Part shown: one piece after another, positions 8,701-17,276 of the stretch
How the letters are laid out: each line of letters opens with the position of its first letter
How positions within the stretch are numbered: the stretch's first letter is position 1
Origin: Stramenopiles sp. TOSAG23-3
Lineage: Eukaryota; Sar
Direction: 5' to 3'
Assembly: GCA_900128585.1 (NCBI GenBank)
Contig: LT642200.1
Coordinates: 1-35,186 of the forward strand
DNA length: 35,186 bases
Position numbers and translations under genes: made by a program
The notes under the pieces: generated by a model
Databases searched by the model: none
Seen by the model: only the letters and a program-made list of their open reading frames with translations
What the model was told of the DNA's origin: nothing

Positions 8701-8830
8701 CCTCATATTTAGCTGGAAGAACCTGAAAGAATGTAATGATGGTCACGGGTACACTGGGATGGATGGCAAATGGCACAAAGGGAAAGGTCCAGTTACAGAC
8801 CGGCAGGTTTTGCTCCGTGGGAAAAAATAA
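5774..8830 (+). CDS. RBR-type E3 ubiquitin ligase with tandem WWE domains and a duplicated RING2
   Basis: A 1018-residue protein. Domains in order: a RING2-like zinc module (about 30-77); a coiled, charged region (110-155); a CxxCxGxGK knuckle (C206, C209); WWE 1 (about 340-410, WLYMSNKGEFEIYDP to NVGTGEKVSILR); a diverged WWE 2 (about 462-532); a second CxxCxGxGK knuckle (C597, C600); RING1 (C632 to C677); an SH3b-like segment (754-815, SWNLRSVPHSRAG); IBR (about 855-917); and C-terminal RING2 (938-981). RBR ligases pass ubiquitin through a RING2 cysteine. Here C953 in KTEGCDIMMCG fits that position. In the N-terminal copy the matching residue is Asp45 (NGGDHQMMCG), so that copy should be inactive. 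WWE domains commonly bind ADP-ribose units, so recognition of poly-ADP-ribosylated targets is plausible. The start follows an in-frame stop at 5765. The substrate is unknown. Confidence 0.82.
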   Translation: MQGGKYNWQHLEAEDRERQGLLAVLGDEACQCPGCGFVIVKNGGDHQMMCGCEAKPAGGTMEKALRGGGCGHQFDFRNGNPLGEGKMGEPVNERQWKFIPRNQRANPDRYLIRMAEQRDRQQRDIAEQARRKNEEERVKREQAAKRKVKNAAAEKMLHDKTPVNFILREAVEVMAKVVKHMVTPMDLPHELDLLQLLQGGDKRNRCSNCQGSGKDTNRGAKVGERGGEKEQAPKAASSTLHLENEELLASIKAIYHDADMTRNTKVRKVMLLKNIDARLKQKIVSSILSGKELQLTSCPQQLNPEYENGGASSGAKRSAGAKFEDDYDLLHRAGSHSSSLATWLYMSNKGEFEIYDPKTNSVLEEAYASGGRGTIVQIQGPHSEYIIDLAELMQINVGTGEKVSILRVAGDENDNHTKHTEKNSRDARIMVLVRGASLEQEFEDSSGEEDNEFAIAEKEEPATWIFDLGGGNWDLFTNDSATLCERNCRENAMSLEIDLFNPKGRFKISFADMNMKRLPQHEGPPIAIRRLGDPIPEKKKVEQKPKAKVDKNAHANTRGRALKRRREKLLQSMTPTTGVSATVVYPTLSMKERRYACQVCRGTGKTSHYMTPRDCSAVARAMSVERDGKYDCLVCYGDGEFCLSEECGRHYYCGDCLRGSLEAILNTGQFPAFCPACRAESGANSAKPVNHGKIDEASLAFLQMRGVISVKLFNRFLSGAIRAQTAGGEVMANDGDGDNEGEVSIGMNNDDVRGTWRLIAKSWNLRSVPHSRAGSQVVRVLKKGYEVKVKRHIKKDWCLLSGPAEVKNRYIKLRSSSHRARSWEHIKKVKTGAKKLRDGKGKGGNEACDSKRSFECPGKCGAFLLSNHKSYVEKRMGEFYEQGDKIGLRLGECPQCNALICKRCTACVPSNDVCHVCPKAKLQKNDKATEQWMRKICKKCPGCGQYVQKTEGCDIMMCGTNAHGKVRDALRNGGCALIFSWKNLKECNDGHGYTGMDGKWHKGKGPVTDRQVLLRGKK

Positions 8831-9165
8831 TAAAAAAATATTATTTGTGATAAATATAATTTCTAATAAATTATTACAACAACAGAGCAGCCAGCGTCGT
8901 CATCATTTATTTATTTTTCAGCATACTACTACTATATCTATATTATATCTTCTCATCGTCACAACACAGAAGACGAGAAGACGACTACTGCAAATTGTTT
9001 AGATTTGTTTTAGTAAACTACAAGAAAAAGAGATCGCAAACAGAAGAAGATTGTGAAATAAAATGCGTACATTCGTATTGGTTCCATTCAATAACGTTAG
9101 TTAACAAACGGGAAAACAGCCATCCAAGGGATAACTGAATTCATAACGACATCAATACGCGAACA
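8831..9165. other. Spacer between the RBR and HD-domain genes
   Basis: AT-rich, no coding sequence supported. It holds the RBR 3' flank and HD promoter. The 3'-flank motif seen after other genes is not clearly present; only a looser AATAAAAAAATATTATTTG lies at the RBR stop. Confidence 0.5.
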
Positions 9166-9861
9166 ATGCAATTTTCTAACAACAATGTCGTAGATCAGAC
9201 CTCGGCCTTCGTGAAAAACTCCTTGGCGGGAAACGACGCTTCCCACGATTTTGCTCATATTGAAAGGGTATTTGCTGTCGCGAAGACGATTGCAAAAGAA
9301 GAGAACTGTGCGCCTGATGAGTGTGAAGTGGTAGCCTTGGCGGCCTTGCTGCACGACATTGACGATTGGAAATACAGCGGGAGTGAAACTGCGGGTGTAG
9401 AGGCCGCAAAAGCATTTCTTTCGGGGATAAATTACCCACCCCAGCTGACGGATCGAATCTGCTGGATCATTCAAAGGGTGTCCTTTCACGATGAAATAGG
9501 ACGAACGAAGGAGGAAGTCGAAAAAATGTCAAAAGATAAATTGCTCTGCATCGTACAAGATGCAGACCGCCTGGATGCCATCGGGGCAATAGGAATTGCG
9601 CGATGTTTTACGTACGGCGGAAAGAAGGGGAGGCCTTTCTACGACGGCAGCGGGAAAGAAAATATTGTTCGGGCCATATCCAAAGAAGACTACATGTCCG
9701 CAGGCAAAAATGCCCCGACAATCGATCATTTCTACGAAAAATTATTACTTTTAAAGGATATGATGAAGACCGAGGGGGGGAAACGAATCGCAGAAGGCAG
9801 GCATGAATTCATGAAGAGCTTTTTGCAGCAATTCTCGCACGAAATCAATGGCAAGGCTTGA
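9166..9861 (+). CDS. HD-domain phosphohydrolase, YedJ-like
   Basis: A 231-residue single-domain HD-superfamily protein. Metal-binding motifs are all visible: His in DASHDFAHIERV (near residue 28), the His-Asp pair in ALLHDIDDWK (near 63), and a late Asp in IVQDADRLDAIGAIG (near 128). The arrangement and the DRLDAIGAIGIAR block match the YedJ/YpgQ-type group, bacterial and eukaryotic metal-dependent hydrolases of which some act on nucleotides. The substrate here cannot be read from sequence. The length is normal for the family and no targeting peptide is obvious. The tubby gene faces it from the other side of a repeat-bearing spacer. Two copies of the AAACAAATTATA motif follow its stop. Confidence 0.85.
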   Translation: MQFSNNNVVDQTSAFVKNSLAGNDASHDFAHIERVFAVAKTIAKEENCAPDECEVVALAALLHDIDDWKYSGSETAGVEAAKAFLSGINYPPQLTDRICWIIQRVSFHDEIGRTKEEVEKMSKDKLLCIVQDADRLDAIGAIGIARCFTYGGKKGRPFYDGSGKENIVRAISKEDYMSAGKNAPTIDHFYEKLLLLKDMMKTEGGKRIAEGRHEFMKSFLQQFSHEINGKA

Positions 9862-9920
9862 ACGGACGCGGTTTATAAAGAATAAATATAATTTAATATC
9901 ATATGAACTCTTATCATATC

Positions 9921-9937
9921 AAAAAAACAAATTATAT
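9921..9937 (+). repeat. 3'-flank motif AAAACAAATTATA, copy 3
   Basis: AAAAAAACAAATTATAT lies 60 bases after the HD-gene stop, in sense orientation, preceded by TTATCATATC. The downstream bases (GTATATATTCAGACGCTC) loosely match the flank of the CAF1 copy (GTATGCTTTAAGACTCTC). Confidence 0.5.
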
Positions 9938-9965
9938 CTAGTATATATTCAGACGCTCACTTTAG

Positions 9966-9979
9966 AAAAACAAATTATA
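9966..9979 (+). repeat. 3'-flank motif AAAACAAATTATA, copy 4
   Basis: A second AAAAACAAATTATA core, 45 bases after copy 3 and in the same orientation. Confidence 0.45.
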
Positions 9980-10181
9980 AAGCACTTTAAAAATAAACTT
10001 ATGGCTGCTATTTACGTAATTAAAATTAATGTACTGCGAACTGAACTCTACTGGTGTGATTTTAGTAAATCAATATATCCTTGTCACTTTGACTTTTTAT
10101 CATTTATTTCTTTTTTCGTTGTTTGTCGAGTGTCTTATTCGAATGAACTTTTACCAAAGTGATAATGTTTTTATTTTTGTT

Positions 10182-10338
10182 ATAGAGGTGATCTGTGTAT
10201 TCAACAAATCGATTCTTCTCCCTGACGAAGTCCCTGAACTCTTATGATATGATATGATAAATATGATATGATATCATAGAGGTGATCTGTGTATTCAACA
10301 AATCGATTCTTCTCCCGGTCGAAGTCCCTGAACTTTTA
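10182..10338. repeat. 63-base direct repeat (10182-10244 and 10276-10338)
   Basis: Two copies of a 63-base unit starting ATAGAGGTGATCTGTG differ at only three positions by eye. They are separated by about 31 bases of GATATGATA-type repeats. Each copy has a GTGATCT near its start and a CTGA near its end, bounded by short AGAG and CTCT/CTTT arms, faintly recalling a C/D-box RNA. No RNA gene is called. Confidence 0.75.
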
Positions 10339-10467
10339 TCAAAAACTAATGCGATAAATAAATTCTTATAATGATTCTGGTATAAGATATCATAGGACGC
10401 GTACGCTCTCGTCATCTTGTAGAGCCGAGCAGAGTTAATACCAAATGTCCTGCCCGCACCGTCAACC

Positions 10468-12855
10468 TTACTCGTCGCTTTGCTTTGTTACAAAGCGGCA
10501 CAAGCAAATGGCAAAGGCGGTAAATGCCGGAACCGGGTACTGAAAATCGACGTTGAAGCGATCCGCGTCCCTGCCCATCTGGACGAGGACGTTGGACACG
10601 TCGTCCGTGTCGATTGTCCCCAGCGGGGACTGGTCGTACTTGGCTTTTAGGTACCGGTCTTGAGGCGGGCTCACCACCAGCTGAAAATTCTTGACAGACG
10701 TTTCGTTCGCTCGTCCCATGAAATCAATCAAATTCGAGGTGCGGCCAGAAGACCATGTACGGTTGTGCATGCACATCATCCGCTCCCGGCACATAATGTT
10801 CTGGGCGCCTTTGATAATGATTCGTTTGAACCAGCTGCGCATGGTGTCCTCGTTCGTGATGGGCCTCCACTCCACTGTATGCTCCGTACCGTCGGCCGTT
10901 GCAATGATAGAGGGTATGCATACCTCCATCCGCCTGTCCGCCTCCGTCTGCTTCGACCGTTGGAAAAGCATAACGCCCATTTCCTTCCGGACAACGCTCT
11001 CACGGCTCATGTTTTTTCCAAAAAATTCTTTGTGGGAAGCGTTCAGCACGTCGACGGGGTTCAGCCCACGGTCGTACAGCGTGTACTCCGTCTCGCCGTG
11101 GGACGACTGCAGTTTCCCCAGGTACCCAGAGCCACGCTTAGAGTGCGACTTGTTCAGGTCCTTTTCGTCCAGAGAGATCAGCACGTTGGTCTTCGCGGTC
11201 ATGGACTTTTTCTGGGCAACCATCAGCAGCCGCGGGGGGGTTTCGGGCCCCTGCTCCAGGTACAGCCGGTAAACCGGGTTCAGCTTTTTCTTGATCCCAG
11301 ACCGGTCCCGCTCGATGTAGCACCGGACAAACCTGTCTTCCCCGCCAGTGGGCGGGTTCAACAACCACTGGATCAGCTCGTCGCGCCCCTGCGGAACGTT
11401 CGCCGGGTTGTAGTACCGCATGATGCTGTCCCCAACGCTCGAATCGTCCTCGCTGATCAACGATTTCGGCGACCCGGCCGCGTCCCAATCCTCCGCGTTC
11501 GACTTGGACGATGACGTGTCCCTTGGGTGGACCCCCTCCCCTTCGTACTCCAAATCATCCGCCTCGCCGTCGACGTTCGCCTTGGCCTCCCGTTCCTGCT
11601 GGCGCCTCCGCCTCCGCTCCTCCTCTTCGGCCTCCTCCATGGCTTCTTCCATCTCTCGCTGCCTCCGGCGCTCTGCCTTTCGGCGCTCAAACTCGGCCTC
11701 TTCCTTGTCCAGCTCCATCTGGCGCTCCCGCCGTCTCCGCCCCGCGGCGTCCTCCCCGTCGTCCTTCAGCTTTTCGCCTTCCATGTCGGCAACTTCCCCA
11801 TAAAAATCTGACTCGAACTTGTCCCTGTCGTCCCCGCTACCAACATCATCGCGGTCATCGCGCCGCCCATCGCCGTCCCGGCCCGCCCCTAGCTTTTTGG
11901 TGGTCGGCCCGGCCCGCATAATGTTGGAGGGGACTTTGTTCCTGCCGCCGCCGCCCCGCTCCCTATCGTCGTCGTCGTCACTGTCCCCGCCGCCGAGCAC
12001 GTCACCGTGGGTGTCGGTCTTCCGGCCCTTCCCGCGCCGGATGGAGCGGTTCTTTGGCTGCTCGTACCGGCCCCCGTCCCCGGCGCCCCGCCTCGTGGAG
12101 CGCCCTTTGGCGCTGGCGGACGTGCTGCCGCCCTTGGGGGTCTGCACTTCCCACTCGTGCGAGAACACGTCCTTCACCCGGTCCCCGACCCCGAAGAGCG
12201 GGTGCGCGTCCCCGTCGTCGTCCGAGTTGGAGTTGTCCCCCTCTCGTGTATCTTTATTCACGACCTCCTTGCGAATCTGTTTATAAATATCGCCGCCCCC
12301 CTCTCCGCTCGCACCCATGTCTCCCCCGATCTCGATCGCGGCCTGGCGGGCGAAGCGGGACACTGCCGGCTTCCCTTTGGGCGGGGGGACCTTGCGCCCC
12401 CCCGCCGCGCTGTTTTTGGCCATTTTCGCCCGAAACATGGCTCGGGCGTTCAGATTCGCCGACTTCGGCGGGGGGCTCGACGGGGGCGCCATGCCCGATT
12501 GGAGCTGTTTCCTCACCATGCTGACCGCCCCACTCGGCCTCGCCCCACGCGGGGGGGCGCCCCGGGGGGGAGGCACGCCTTTCTTCGGCGGCGGCACCCT
12601 CTCCGAGACTTTCCCTTCGGCCACTTTCCCTTCATCTCTGTGGGAAACTTTCCCTTCGTCTTCCTCGTCGTCCCGTCGCCGGTTCATGGACGGCAAAATG
12701 TGTTCCCTGCTGTCCTCGTCGTCGGAGTCCGACCCATGGTTCCATTCCCTGCTCCTCGAGGAGACCACTTTCTTTCCAAGTTTCGTAAAGGCCGTCTGCC
12801 GGCGAGTGTCCAAATAGTCGTCCTCGTCCAGCTCCTCGCCGTACTTGCGAGACAT
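10468..12855 (-). CDS. Tubby-domain protein with long disordered N-terminus
   Basis: A 795-residue protein from the ATG at 12855; the frame is open slightly further upstream but only with a non-ATG codon. The C-terminal third (about 505-795) is a tubby domain: VRCYIERDRSGIKKKLNP, then KTNVLISLDEKDL, YLGKLQSS, EYTLYDRGLNP, SVKNFQLV, VQMGRDADRFNVDFQYP and the terminal AFTAFAICLCRFV. Tubby domains form a beta-barrel round a central helix and bind phosphoinositides at the membrane; several deliver receptors to cilia. Lysines at the presumed lipid-binding loop (AQKKSMTAKT) are kept. The N-terminal two thirds are disordered: a proline-rich PPRGAPPRG region, acidic patches, and a charged coiled-coil run rich in Glu and Arg. 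No F-box is seen, unlike plant TULPs. It diverges from CAF1. Confidence 0.9.
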   Translation of the reverse strand: MSRKYGEELDEDDYLDTRRQTAFTKLGKKVVSSRSREWNHGSDSDDEDSREHILPSMNRRRDDEEDEGKVSHRDEGKVAEGKVSERVPPPKKGVPPPRGAPPRGARPSGAVSMVRKQLQSGMAPPSSPPPKSANLNARAMFRAKMAKNSAAGGRKVPPPKGKPAVSRFARQAAIEIGGDMGASGEGGGDIYKQIRKEVVNKDTREGDNSNSDDDGDAHPLFGVGDRVKDVFSHEWEVQTPKGGSTSASAKGRSTRRGAGDGGRYEQPKNRSIRRGKGRKTDTHGDVLGGGDSDDDDDRERGGGGRNKVPSNIMRAGPTTKKLGAGRDGDGRRDDRDDVGSGDDRDKFESDFYGEVADMEGEKLKDDGEDAAGRRRRERQMELDKEEAEFERRKAERRRQREMEEAMEEAEEEERRRRRQQEREAKANVDGEADDLEYEGEGVHPRDTSSSKSNAEDWDAAGSPKSLISEDDSSVGDSIMRYYNPANVPQGRDELIQWLLNPPTGGEDRFVRCYIERDRSGIKKKLNPVYRLYLEQGPETPPRLLMVAQKKSMTAKTNVLISLDEKDLNKSHSKRGSGYLGKLQSSHGETEYTLYDRGLNPVDVLNASHKEFFGKNMSRESVVRKEMGVMLFQRSKQTEADRRMEVCIPSIIATADGTEHTVEWRPITNEDTMRSWFKRIIIKGAQNIMCRERMMCMHNRTWSSGRTSNLIDFMGRANETSVKNFQLVVSPPQDRYLKAKYDQSPLGTIDTDDVSNVLVQMGRDADRFNVDFQYPVPAFTAFAICLCRFVTKQSDE

Positions 12856-13351
12856 TGCAGTTTGAGTAGGAAAGGGGGGAGAGGGGGGAGAGAGAGACAC
12901 ACGTACGCAAACTAACCAACGTAGTAGAAATCACACACAAACACTCTTTGACTCAATTCACACTTGTATATGTCTTATTTTGTTTTCTTAAATCCTTCGC
13001 ACACATTCTATTGTTTACTTTTTTCCGTTGGTACAAAGTGAAATGTGTTGCTCTCTGTTGTGTGATGATGATGAATGACTAAATTATTATAATTTTTTTT
13101 TTTTTTTTTTAAATATAATAAATAATACTACAGTGTTGGTTGTGTCTAGTAGTTAGTATATAACTACAAATTAGATACACACAGTACATGAATACAAAGA
13201 AAGAAAGAAAGCAAAAAAAATCCAATGGAATAGTAAGTAGAAAGTCAATAAAAAAAGGAAAAATGAAATTAAAAAAAAAATCATATGTAATTATAGTTTT
13301 AGAGATAGAGAGTGTAAAAAGTACATTTCAACATTTTAATTTATTAAGTAG

Positions 13352-13457
<106 letters not shown>

Positions 13458-14271
13458 TTCAATATTTATTATAGGACTATCGTATCACAATCATCAGTAG
13501 AAGAAAAAAGGAGAGAAGGTTAGATTAAATGTAATACTGTACACTTTTATTAATAAAAAAACAAAAAATGAACCAAAATACTTGGTATAAAGAAGAGTTT
13601 ATTTTAGATTTTAGAAGAAGAGTGTACATTATTTATATACATATTTATATATATTTATAGTTAAGTAGCTATTACATTATACAGTAGTCATCTAAAAGTA
13701 AGTAATTTTTTTTGATTTAGCAACAGCTAACGAAGTAGAGAGAGCAGAGACTAAAACTTGGATAAATCAGACGACCGTCGGAATTTTTTGAAATTTAGTA
13801 TTTATTTTTAATTACTTCCTTCCAGTGACATAGATACCATATAATACAATAGAGAAGAATGTACCAACAGTAATTTCTCCACTCCAGGACATATTATGTA
13901 TTAGCTAACTAAACACAAAAGAAATTCACAACGGCAAATATCCAAATCCTCCTAATTTAAAACAAACAAAAATTCTCCCAAACAAGATGACTGACTACTA
14001 CTGTAACAACTAATAATTATAAATAATTTAAAAGGAAGAAGAAGAAAAAGAAGAAGAAGGCAAATTAATTAAAATGACATTCGATTTTATTTTTATTATG
14101 GATGGACGGACTTTTATACTTATATCATATTTATGTTTACTGGTAGTCGCCTATAATACTATTCAATATAAATAAAATAATTAAGATAGATAGAAGGAAG
14201 GAAGGAAGGAAGGACGATGATGAATGAAGATATAAATAGAGAGAGGAAGGAAGAAGGAAGAAGATGAAACC

Positions 14272-14335
14272 GGGGTACCAACACCTACCGTAATATTTAA
14301 TATTACCAGTATACTACTATATAATACCATGGCGG
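14272..14335. repeat. GGTACC/CACCTACCG promoter-side element
   Basis: It contains GGGGTACC, CACCTACCG, a near-palindrome TAATATTTAATATTA and TACCATGG, words shared with the palindromic elements beside other gene 5' ends. The match is looser than at 3213 and 33324. Confidence 0.35.
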
Positions 14336-14349
14336 CGGCGGGTAGAATA

Positions 14350-14392
14350 GAAGAAGAAGAAGAAGAAGAAGAAGAAGAAGAAGAAGAAGAAG
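14350..14392. repeat. GAA microsatellite, about 14 copies
   Basis: A trinucleotide run about 180 bases upstream of the CAF1 start. Confidence 0.9.
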
Positions 14393-14568
14393 ATTGAAAG
14401 AAGAAAAAAAAACACCACCACGGACGACGACAAAGTAAGAATTAGAAATGACGAGACTTTAATTCAATCATTGACAAACGAACACTATCTTTACATGTTC
14501 ATCAAGTTTAAATATTTAACCGAACAGTTCGGACAGCATTAGAGAACACATTGTTTCGTGTGTAAGCG

Positions 14569-15537
14569 ATGATGCAAAACTTTGTGTCAAACTTGCAACA
14601 GCAGCAAGCCAAGGGGGGCGCCAATAATATCATGCCAATTCCGTCCATGTTCGGTATGGGGCAAGGGACCTTTCGCCCGCAGGCGGCTGGGGAGGCGAAT
14701 GCGGGGGCGAATCCCGCTCAAGCCCAGACAAAAACGTCTGTCTTTTCCTATGCTGGGCAGCGTCTAGAGATCCGCGACGTCTATAGGGAGACGTTGGAGC
14801 AAGAGTTAGCCTGCATCCGTGCCCTGATCCCAAAATACAAATACGTTGCCATGGACACGGAGTTCCCTGGCATCGTGGCGCGGCCGATTGGGGAGAACAA
14901 CCCGGAACAGCAGTACCAAACCTTGCGGTGCAACGTAGACCTCCTCAAGATCATTCAGCTCGGTGTGGCATTTCTGGACGAGAACGGAAACGTCGCCCCA
15001 GGGTGCCCCTGCTGGCAGTTTAACTTCAAGTTTAGTTTGGAAGACGACATGTACGCGCAAGACTCCATCGAGTTGCTGCAGCGTTCCGGGATCGACTTTG
15101 ATGCCCACAACGAGCGTGGGATCGACGTCCACGATTTTGGGGAGCTCTTGATCAGCTCTGGGCTAGTGCTCGTGCCCAACGTCACCTGGATTACCTTCCA
15201 CGGGGGTTACGACTTTGGTTACTTGCTGAAAGTGCTGACCTGCAAGCCTTTGCCGGCGGACGAGGCAAGTTTTTTTGAGCTACTGCGCACGTATTTCCCG
15301 TCGATCTACGACGAAAAGTACATGGCAAAGACGTCCAGTGGGTTTACGGGCGGGCTGAATCAGTTGGCGGATGAGCTAGGGGTAGAACGCATCGGGCAAA
15401 TGCACCAAGCAGGTAGTGATAGTTTGTTGACGGGTCAAGTGTTTTTCAAAATGCGGGACAAATTGATGCAGGGGAAGGTGGCAATCACAGAAAATGTTCT
15501 GTATGGCTTGGGAACGGACCGGCAGATCATTTACTAA
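14569..15537 (+). CDS. CAF1: CAF1/CNOT7-like deadenylase of the CCR4-NOT complex
   Basis: A 322-residue protein. After a Gln/Gly/Pro-rich leader (about 1-60) it carries a complete DEDD-family exonuclease domain. The catalytic residues are Asp96 and Glu98 (AMDTEFPG), Asp215 (FHGGYDFGYLLK), and His279 with Asp284 (MHQAGSDSLLTG). Family-typical blocks include VDLLKIIQLG, FNFKFSLEDDMYAQDSI and FFELLRTYFPSIYD. It should trim mRNA poly(A) tails in the cytoplasm as part of CCR4-NOT. All active-site residues are present, so activity is expected. Two adjacent ATGs (14569, 14572) give starts differing by one residue. It converges on the Ulp1-like gene and is followed, 40 bases after the stop, by the longest clear copy of the 3'-flank motif. 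Confidence 0.96.
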   Translation: MMQNFVSNLQQQQAKGGANNIMPIPSMFGMGQGTFRPQAAGEANAGANPAQAQTKTSVFSYAGQRLEIRDVYRETLEQELACIRALIPKYKYVAMDTEFPGIVARPIGENNPEQQYQTLRCNVDLLKIIQLGVAFLDENGNVAPGCPCWQFNFKFSLEDDMYAQDSIELLQRSGIDFDAHNERGIDVHDFGELLISSGLVLVPNVTWITFHGGYDFGYLLKVLTCKPLPADEASFFELLRTYFPSIYDEKYMAKTSSGFTGGLNQLADELGVERIGQMHQAGSDSLLTGQVFFKMRDKLMQGKVAITENVLYGLGTDRQIIY

Positions 15538-15576
15538 GAGCGGGAAGCAGTTTATTTAACGTCATCATGTATCATG

Positions 15577-15611
15577 AAAAAACAAATTATATAGTATGCT
15601 TTAAGACTCTC
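15577..15611 (+). repeat. 3'-flank element, long copy (35 bases)
   Basis: AAAAAACAAATTATATAGT continues through ATGCTTTAAGACTCTC. It matches the minus-strand element at 28061-28098 at about 33 of 35 positions by eye, 12 kb away, and lies in sense orientation after CAF1. Confidence 0.65.
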
Positions 15612-15815
15612 ATTTTATGTCAATTACGATTTCTATACATGATATATTTTTAATTTGCTCGTGCGCGTATACCACTAAGAACCTTAACAACACAAGTTTA
15701 ATAAATACACTCGTATTTATAATTTAATGATTTTTTAGAGAGACGCGCCGTACGTTGTTCCTTAAAGTACTAAACTTAGCGTTGATTTTAAATTACCCAC
15801 ACTCGTCCAGTCACC

Positions 15816-17276
15816 TCAGCTGTCCTCCCGTTTAGGGGTGGGCGCCCGGAGCACGGTCTTCTCCATCATCTCGCTGAGCAGGGTCCGGTACCGGGTAATC
15901 TCGCTTTGGTCCGTCCACCGGTCTACCGAGTCTCGGTCCTGCCCGCTGGCAATCTTCTCCGAGTACAGCAAGCACGCCACGCCGCAGTCGAAGCTCGTTA
16001 GCTGGTGCTGGGCCGTGATGGCGCTGATGGATGCGCTCGGCCAATCCTTTGGCATGGGCTTCGAGGGCATCGGCTGGCTTCCGCCGCTGGCCTTCAGCTG
16101 CCGGGTCCCCCCTATAGACTCGAGGGACGCCACCAAGTTCTTCATCGGCCACATGCTCTCCAGCCAGTTGAACAGACGTTTGGGCAAGTTCCTTGCCGAA
16201 ACCTTGGAGGTCCCGTCCGCCCGCGAGATGCGAGACGGCTTCCCCATCGGTTCAAACAGCTGGAGCTCCGGCTGCGGGCTAAGAATCAGCCGCACGACGT
16301 TCCAATGGCGGTTCATGACGTTGAAGGTAAAAATCATCTCCCGCGCCGCCGTGGGGTCCACCGTATTCCCCAGGACGTCCGTCAGTTCCATAGTCTTCAG
16401 CTTGTTCTGGACGTGCGCCCGCTGCAAATCGTGCGCCGCAAACATGGTCGGCAAAAAGACTACTTTCCGGTATTTCTTGGCAAAGATACAGAACACAAAA
16501 TCCATGAACGCCCCGCTCAGCCACCCGTGCTCGTCGTTCATGTCGAACTCCAAAAGGTTTGACACCGCGTCCGCCCCCTCCACGCCGCACAACGACCGCG
16601 CCGGGGTCCGGGGCAGGGAGGTCTTCTCCTCGCTGTTCCCCCGCCCTAGGACCCGGTGGTTGGAGCTTCCCCCAAGCACGGACAAAAAGGTCGGCCGGCA
16701 CAGGCGCTTCTCCTCCGCCTGCCTCCTGCTTCGGCGCGGGCCCTGCGCCAGGTTTCGGTACGTCAGGTCGAGCCGGGTTGCCCTCCCGTCCGACACCCGG
16801 AGCCGCTTGGCGGACGGGTGGTACGCTCCCGAGGCGCCGCCGGGTGCCGCCCGCCCCTTCCCCACGTCGCACCCCGGGTCGGCCCTCTGCACAAAAATGT
16901 CAGCAATGTGTTTCGGTATGGTGGAAAACGTTGCTTTTCTAAACCGGGCAACGTGGTGAAGCAAGTCCGACACGGAAGCCCTCCACGCCCGGAACTCGTG
17001 GTTCCCAAAATTGTACCCCTCGACCAAGCTGTCCGGCGTGAACCTCTCCAGGGCGCCAGGCGTCGTCAGCACCTCCCGCCCCTCCCCGCACACATATACA
17101 TTGCACCGGCCCTTGGACACCCAAAGGAGCCGCCCGGCCAACGGGAACCCTTCCCCCATATTTGCCAATCGCACGGCGGACTCTTTCAGCCATACCAAAT
17201 CCCCCTTTGAAAAGTTTTTCTTCTTTCCTTTGTTCCGACCACCACCCGACGACCGTGGGGAGGCAACCGAGGCCAT
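15816..17276 (-). CDS. Ulp1/C48-like cysteine protease
   Basis: A 486-residue protein. The C-terminal half has the layout of a Ulp1-type (C48, adenain-like fold) protease: His324 in MNRHWNVVRL, an acidic residue in LFEPMGKPSR that is Glu342 where Ulp1 enzymes usually have Asp, Gln425 in AQHQLTSFDCG, and nucleophile Cys431. The Gln-to-Cys spacing of six is the family norm. Such enzymes remove SUMO or related modifiers; this one could equally act on another ubiquitin-like protein. The N-terminus (about 23-85, KGDLVWLKESAVR) resembles an SH3-like/PWWP-type barrel, which is a weak call. The middle is basic and disordered. The gene converges on CAF1 and diverges from the NDUFAF4-like gene. Confidence 0.8.
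   Translation of the reverse strand: MASVASPRSSGGGRNKGKKKNFSKGDLVWLKESAVRLANMGEGFPLAGRLLWVSKGRCNVYVCGEGREVLTTPGALERFTPDSLVEGYNFGNHEFRAWRASVSDLLHHVARFRKATFSTIPKHIADIFVQRADPGCDVGKGRAAPGGASGAYHPSAKRLRVSDGRATRLDLTYRNLAQGPRRSRRQAEEKRLCRPTFLSVLGGSSNHRVLGRGNSEEKTSLPRTPARSLCGVEGADAVSNLLEFDMNDEHGWLSGAFMDFVFCIFAKKYRKVVFLPTMFAAHDLQRAHVQNKLKTMELTDVLGNTVDPTAAREMIFTFNVMNRHWNVVRLILSPQPELQLFEPMGKPSRISRADGTSKVSARNLPKRLFNWLESMWPMKNLVASLESIGGTRQLKASGGSQPMPSKPMPKDWPSASISAITAQHQLTSFDCGVACLLYSEKIASGQDRDSVDRWTDQSEITRYRTLLSEMMEKTVLRAPTPKREDS

Larger units (their letters stand above)
9862..10467. other. Convergent 3' spacer between the HD and tubby genes
   Basis: No coding sequence is supported. It contains two 3'-flank motifs and a 63-base direct repeat separated by a GATAT-rich spacer, annotated separately. 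Confidence 0.6.

Noticed and set aside
10660-11514. 284-residue plus-strand ORF opposite the tubby gene
   Set aside because: It lies antisense to the tubby domain, and the low stop density comes from GC-rich coding on the other strand.
12007-12915. 302-residue plus-strand ORF opposite the tubby N-terminus
   Set aside because: It is antisense to a low-complexity GC-rich region and shows no domain pattern.
15838-16959. 373-residue plus-strand ORF opposite the Ulp1-like gene
   Set aside because: The minus strand carries a complete protease pattern; this frame carries none.
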